Origin: Cryptomeria japonica
Taxonomy: Eukaryota; Streptophyta; Pinopsida; Cupressales; Cupressaceae
DNA: 64,000 nucleotides
Assembly: GCF_030272615.1 (NCBI RefSeq)
Contig: NC_081406.1
Span: 399,234,939-399,298,938 of the forward strand
Direction of reading: 5' to 3'
Positions 59,308-64,000 of the stretch are shown one piece after another. The notes below the pieces were generated by a model. The model worked only from the letters and a program-made list of their open reading frames with translations, did not search any database and had not been told where the DNA came from. The stretch's first letter is position 1. Each line of letters begins with the position of its first letter. Both the position numbers and the translations under genes were made by a program.

Positions 59308-60800
59308 TGATAGTTCTGATACTTAATATAAGTACAGATCCAATAGCCAACAAGATGAGAGGGGGGGCTGAATCATACAAACTTAATCATCCATAAAAAT
59401 ATTAGATTCAACCTCGGTAATATATATTAGTCATATAATAAAAAAATGTCAAACATGCAAACTCAAAAGCATATGAACAATATAAACCTCATAACACCAG
59501 ATTTAATGTGGAAACCCAAATAGGGAAAAACCACTATGGGATTTCAGACCCACTAAGAAATATACTCTTCTAGAGTATGCTCGGTTAAAAGCAAATCCTG
59601 TTAAAGATTATAAAACACATTGCTAGATGTGACCCAGTTAAGGGATTTCCCTCAGATCTATTAGGATCTTCACTTTGTTAGAAGTGACCTTGTCAAAGGA
59701 TTTCAAACACTCAATCAGAATGTCACCCTGTTAGAGGATTTACATATAAGACTATTAAGTCCACTCGGTTAAGAGATTTCCTATCACTTTCACAAAATAA
59801 CAATAATACAATCTGTCTGCAACTTCACATCTAAAATGCTAAAGCAGATTCCTATTTGTTCAATACAATCTAGACAGAGAACTAATCTTGTCTATCTGCT
59901 GGGCATCAATACTCTGTTATTCTAATAGGTCTTCAAGCTTCTGTGCTCGGTAATCACTATGTAGCATCCCCTATGCATAGACTTGCCCACATATATTGTT
60001 TATCAACAATTCCTTATTTATAAACAATCTTCTAACCGCTTAATCTCCTTGATCACATTTCCCATGATCAATCATAGCCATCAGATCTTCAGTCTTGTCC
60101 AGGTTCATTGTATCTTTTGATCTAAAAATGTTTTACCCCGCCTCGAAACTTGCACATTCACCTTGGAACTTGTGTTAGGGTAATACAGTTCAATCTAAGT
60201 TGTAGATCTTCTTGCCAACTTTCCATTGCCTTAGATTTGTTAACAAACTTCTTCCATGGCTTACCAATCATTGATCCGCTCCAGCTCATCAGCATCTTTC
60301 ATTAAATATCATATGTAAACATTTAATGCATTCTGTTATAGCTCGGTTACAACTCAGTGAATACTAAACTTTATTCAGTAGACATTCTTTCTTCATTAAC
60401 TGACTGCGATAACCTTAGGGTTTATCGACTAGGTTCCTTAGGGTTTACCAACTAGGTTCTTTGCTTGATAACATAGTATAATATTAACCTTTACATTTTA
60501 CAACATATGTATGATGTTAAAACAATCTAAAACATCAAGATCTCATCATTGTCTGACTTAGTAGAGTTGCCCATTGAATAACTTATCCCCTTATTCATCA
60601 TATTCTTTCCTGTATCTTTACCGACTTCTTTATAATCTTCATATCATATTTCTTAAGATATGGCAACATCATACTGAATTAGAAAATCAATTTCTTGACA
60701 TCAATGACAAAATAATAATATCAATATAGTAAAACATCTATAATCAGTTATGCCCATAATCATCAACAACCTTCTCAATATCCTTGTAATATTGCCAACA
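59308..60800 (-). repeat. 3' LTR of element F
   Basis: 1,493 bp from TGATAGTTCTG to ATTGCCAACA. It has a G-run motif at about 59358, GGGAAAAACCACTATGGGAT at about 59523, and GTTAAGGGATTT or GTTAGAGGATTT motifs at 59580-59790. Confidence 0.85.
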
Positions 60801-60815
60801 ATCTCCCCCTTTGGC
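60801..60815 (-). other. Polypurine tract of element F
   Basis: ATCTCCCCCTTTGGC on the plus strand. A further tract is at about 61037 (TCTCCCCCTTTGATAAGAAT). Confidence 0.85.
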
Positions 60816-61301
60816 ATTGATGGCAAAACCAATTGATTTGACCTTTAAAAATTTGGATTGTTGTGATTCTAAAATGCTGAAATGCTCTCCCCCATACATC
60901 AGACTTCTCTTCTATTTTTAGTTTTTATTTCAATCTATAGTCTTCTCTCAGTCTTCTCCCCTTTTGGTAGATCTTCTCCTTCGTGGTCTTCTCCCCCTGG
61001 GTAGGTCTTCTCCTTCTTGGTTCTTCTTCTTGGTTTTCTCCCCCTTTGATAAGAATGCCAAAAAGAATAGAACTAAAACATAATTTCTTGTTGTAAGAAT
61101 TTATTTCCTGTTGTTGTGTATCAACTGAGTCTCGGTCAAAGCATTTGTTTACAATTCCTGTTCCTTGTATCATTTCCTGTATTATCCCAGTATTATTTCC
61201 AGTACCCTTTCAGAAAAACATTCTAAAGTGTATCACTCCAGCATCAGCTCCCCAAAAGATATTCAATAGAGTCATCAAACTGATGCTTTCACCGAACTTG
61301 A
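60816..61301 (-). other. 3' untranslated region of element F
   Basis: Non-coding; CTTCTCC-rich on the plus strand (60950-61050), that is purine-rich on the element strand. Confidence 0.6.
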
Positions 61302-64000
61302 TCAGTGAGTAAAAGATAGGAGTAGGACCCCTAACTTACTTCTGAGATATTCAAAAGTGTCCTTTGGTAGTGGCTTGGTGAAGATATCAGCTATTTGTTC
61401 CTTTGTGTTAACATATTCTAACACCACTTTCTTCTCTTGAGCTTCTTCTCTAAGATAATGATATTTGATAGATATGTGCTTTGTCTTAGAGTGCATAATA
61501 GGGTTCTTTGAAATATTAATGGCACTAGTATTGTCACAGAATATAGTTACTGGCTTGGTAACTTTCTCATTTATACCTTCCAACAATTGTTTGATCCATG
61601 CAATGTTGGTACAATTCAGTGCTGTAGCAACATATTCAGCTTCAGTTGTTGACTGAGAAACACATCCTTGTTTCTTGCTAAGCCAACTCACTAGTCTTTC
61701 TCCTAAGAAGAAAGCTTCTCCACTTGTGCTTTTTCTGTCATCAATGTTGCTTGCCCAATCAGCATCAGTATAGACTTTTAAATCAAAATCATTTCCTTTC
61801 TGATATACTAAGCCATAATCTTCAGTGCCTTTCAAGTATCTGAAAATTCTTTTGATTGTTGTCATGTGTATTTCCTTAGGATCTACAAAGAATCTTGCAA
61901 CAATACCTACTACATGTGCTATATCTAGCCTGCTGTGAACAACATATTGTAATTTTCCAATCATGGATCGATAGAGTGTCTCATCAACAGATGCATATTC
62001 ATCATTCTTTGATAGTTTGCAGTTTGTAGTCATAGGAGTACTTACTGGCTTTGAATCCTCCATTCCAAATTTCTTCAAGATTTCCTTTATGTATTTGGAT
62101 TAAGTAATGAAAATCTCATTTTTCATTTGCAGTATCTGTAAGCCTATAAAATACTTTATCTCACTGATTAATGACATCTCAAATTCTTTTCTAATTCCAT
62201 TTCCAAAGTTCTTGCATAAAGAGTCATTTCCACAAAATATAATATCATCAACAAATATGGCTGAGATTAGTATTCCATTTTCATCATTCTTCATGTACAT
62301 GTTGTTCTCACTTGTCCTTATAAAACCAATCTTAATCAAATAAGAGTGCAATCTTTCATACCATGCTCTAGGTGCTTGTTTCAAACCATATAACGCTTTG
62401 TTCAATTTACATACCTGATCTTTATTATTGTCTTCAACAAATCCTTCAAGTTGTTCAATGAAAACTTCTTCTTCTAATATTCCATTTAGAAATGCAGATT
62501 TGACATCCATTTGATATACCCTGAAGTTTTTGAAAGCAGCATATGCCAATAATGTTCTAACTCCTTCAAGTCTAGCAACAGGTGCAAAAGTCTCACCATA
62601 ATCAATTCCTTCTTCTTGGGCATAACCTTTGCAAACCAATATTGCTTTGTTCCGAATGACCTCACCTTTCTCATTTAGCTTGTTTCTGAAGATCCACTTT
62701 GTATCGATTACATTTTTGTCCTTCGGTCTTGGGACCAGTGTCCATGTGTCATTCTTCTTGATTTGATCAATCTCTTCAGTCATAGCATTTATCCAATCTT
62801 CACTGTTGAATGCCTCTTTCACTATTCTCGGTTCAAATTCAGATATCAAACATGTGTTCTGTCTCAATTTGTTCCTTGTCATCACTGGATCATCCTTATC
62901 TCCTATAATCTAACTTGGTGCATGGTGTCTTTTGACATATTTGGCTAATACAGGCTCAGTAGGCTCTGTATGATCCTCTTCATCACTCGATAACTGGATA
63001 TCTTCCTCATTTCCTTCAACAGTTATCTCGGTAGGACTTTTCAGTTGTACATAGACAAATTCATCATAATCTTCTGGTTCTTTGGAATTCCTTTCATCAG
63101 TTCTTTCTGTAATTTCATCAATTTTCACATTTGCACTTTCTACTATTTTGTTAGATGATTTGATCAGACATTTAAATGCTTTGCTTCTAGAAGAATATCC
63201 TAGAAATGTTCCTTCTTCACTTTTTGGATCAAACTTGCCATTTCTATCGTCTTTATGAACATAGCATTTGCTTCCAAAGATCTTAAAATAACTTACATTA
63301 GGTTTCTTGCCATACTAGATTTCATAAGGTGTCTTCAAAGTACCTTTCTTCAATTGAACTCGGTTCAAGGTGTAAATAGTTGTGCTTATTTCTTCTCTCC
63401 AAAATGTTTGTGGAACCTTCTTCTCAATCATCAGTGTTCTAGCACAATCCACAATAGATCTGTTTCTTCTTTTAGCTATTCCATTCTGTTGTGGAGTTCT
63501 TGGTGCAGAGACTTGTCTTTTAATACCATGATCATTACAAAATAGGTTGAACTCATCAGATGTGAACTCTCTTCCTCTATCTGATCTAAGACATTTCAGT
63601 TGTCTTCCTATTTCATTTTCAACACTAGCCTTGTACCACTTAAACATTTGAAAAGCTTCTGATTTTTCTTTTAAAAACATTACTGACATCATCCTTGAAT
63701 AATCATCCACAAATAATATGAAAAACTTATCACCATAATAACTTTGAACTTTCATAGGACCACAAAGATCAGTGTGCACAAGATCTAAAATTCCCTTAGA
63801 AGTGTAGGACTTACTTGTAAAGTTGGATCTTGTCATCTTACCCATTTGGCATTCTCGACACATAGCATTCTCAGGTTTTTCAAGACTCGGTAGACCTCTT
63901 ACTCTGTGCTTCTTACTTATCTTGATTAGATTATCAAAATTAACATGACAAAACCTTTTATGCCATAACCAGGTGTTATCAATCTTTGCATGCAAACACT
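61302..64000 (-). pseudogene. Copia pol of element F: integrase, RT, RNase H
   Basis: All blocks are in one frame from the window edge to the TGA at 61302. Integrase has HKRFCHVNFDN, DLCGPMKV and CLRSDRGREF, then QQNGIAKRRN, where the catalytic Glu (normally ERRN/ERKN) is Lys. RT has [18 protein letters not shown] and [11 protein letters not shown]. RNase H has DADWASNIDDRKST and SAINISKNPIMHSKTKHI. Stops seen are near 63315, 62910 and 62100. It is the best preserved pol of the window apart from the integrase Glu change. Confidence 0.9.

Larger units (their letters stand above)
59308..64000 (-). mobile_element. Copia element F, 3' part
   Basis: On the plus strand it has a 3' LTR (59308-60800), polypurine tract, RNase H, RT and integrase, leaving the window inside the GAG-pre-integrase region. 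Gag, protease, primer site and 5' LTR are outside. It is inserted in E's 5' LTR. Confidence 0.9.

Overview
This window looks like nuclear DNA from a plant with a large, repeat-dense genome. No host gene, rRNA, tRNA gene or CRISPR array is recognisable. Almost everything that can be assigned is LTR retrotransposon sequence, old and decayed, with long LTRs (0.8-2.4 kb) and deep nesting. A gymnosperm would fit this style, but that is an impression from element layout, not a demonstrated identity.

Layout. 1-2972: 3' half of a plus-strand Ty3/gypsy element ending in a chromodomain. 4150-6903: 5' part of a minus-strand Ty1/Copia element (gag, protease, primer-binding site, LTR). 6904-10596: AT-rich, non-coding, with an (AG)20 run and a GC-rich inverted-repeat array. 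10597-11170: minus-strand gypsy integrase remnant. 11176-16424: 5' end of a plus-strand Copia element (G) whose gag is split by a 2.3 kb LTR-like insertion with a near-perfect 5-bp target duplication. 16425-45351: an LTR fragment (H) holding a 28.7 kb insertion, element A, flanked by identical 5-bp duplications (GATGC). A has three LTRs and two internal regions. The second internal region is itself broken by element B, a second B-type LTR, the large element C and a fragment of another LTR. 45352-51780: plus-strand Copia D. 51781-59307: minus-strand Copia E inside D's 3' LTR. 59308-64000: minus-strand Copia F inside E's 5' LTR, running off the window.

The least ordinary content is families A and B. 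They have Copia-like LTR motifs and polypurine tracts, and A also has the initiator-Met primer site. Their interiors carry no protease, integrase, reverse transcriptase or RNase H. They encode a coiled-coil/CCHC zinc-knuckle Gag-like protein and, after a spacer of about 350 nt, a second long frame (about 960-1050 codons) with basic clusters and a coiled-coil C-terminus that I cannot assign to a known family. Element C is also without pol: it has one 918-codon frame broken by only two stops, and a leader with a 21-bp tandem repeat. A and C both show a tandem layout with a shared central LTR, as expected from unequal LTR recombination.

How they may work together (inference): elements of the E/F/D type once had a complete Copia pol and use the same primer and similar polypurine signals as A and B, so they are plausible helpers for those pol-less families. 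All pol frames seen here are now broken by stops, mostly explained by C-to-T or G-to-A changes where a paralogue allows the check.
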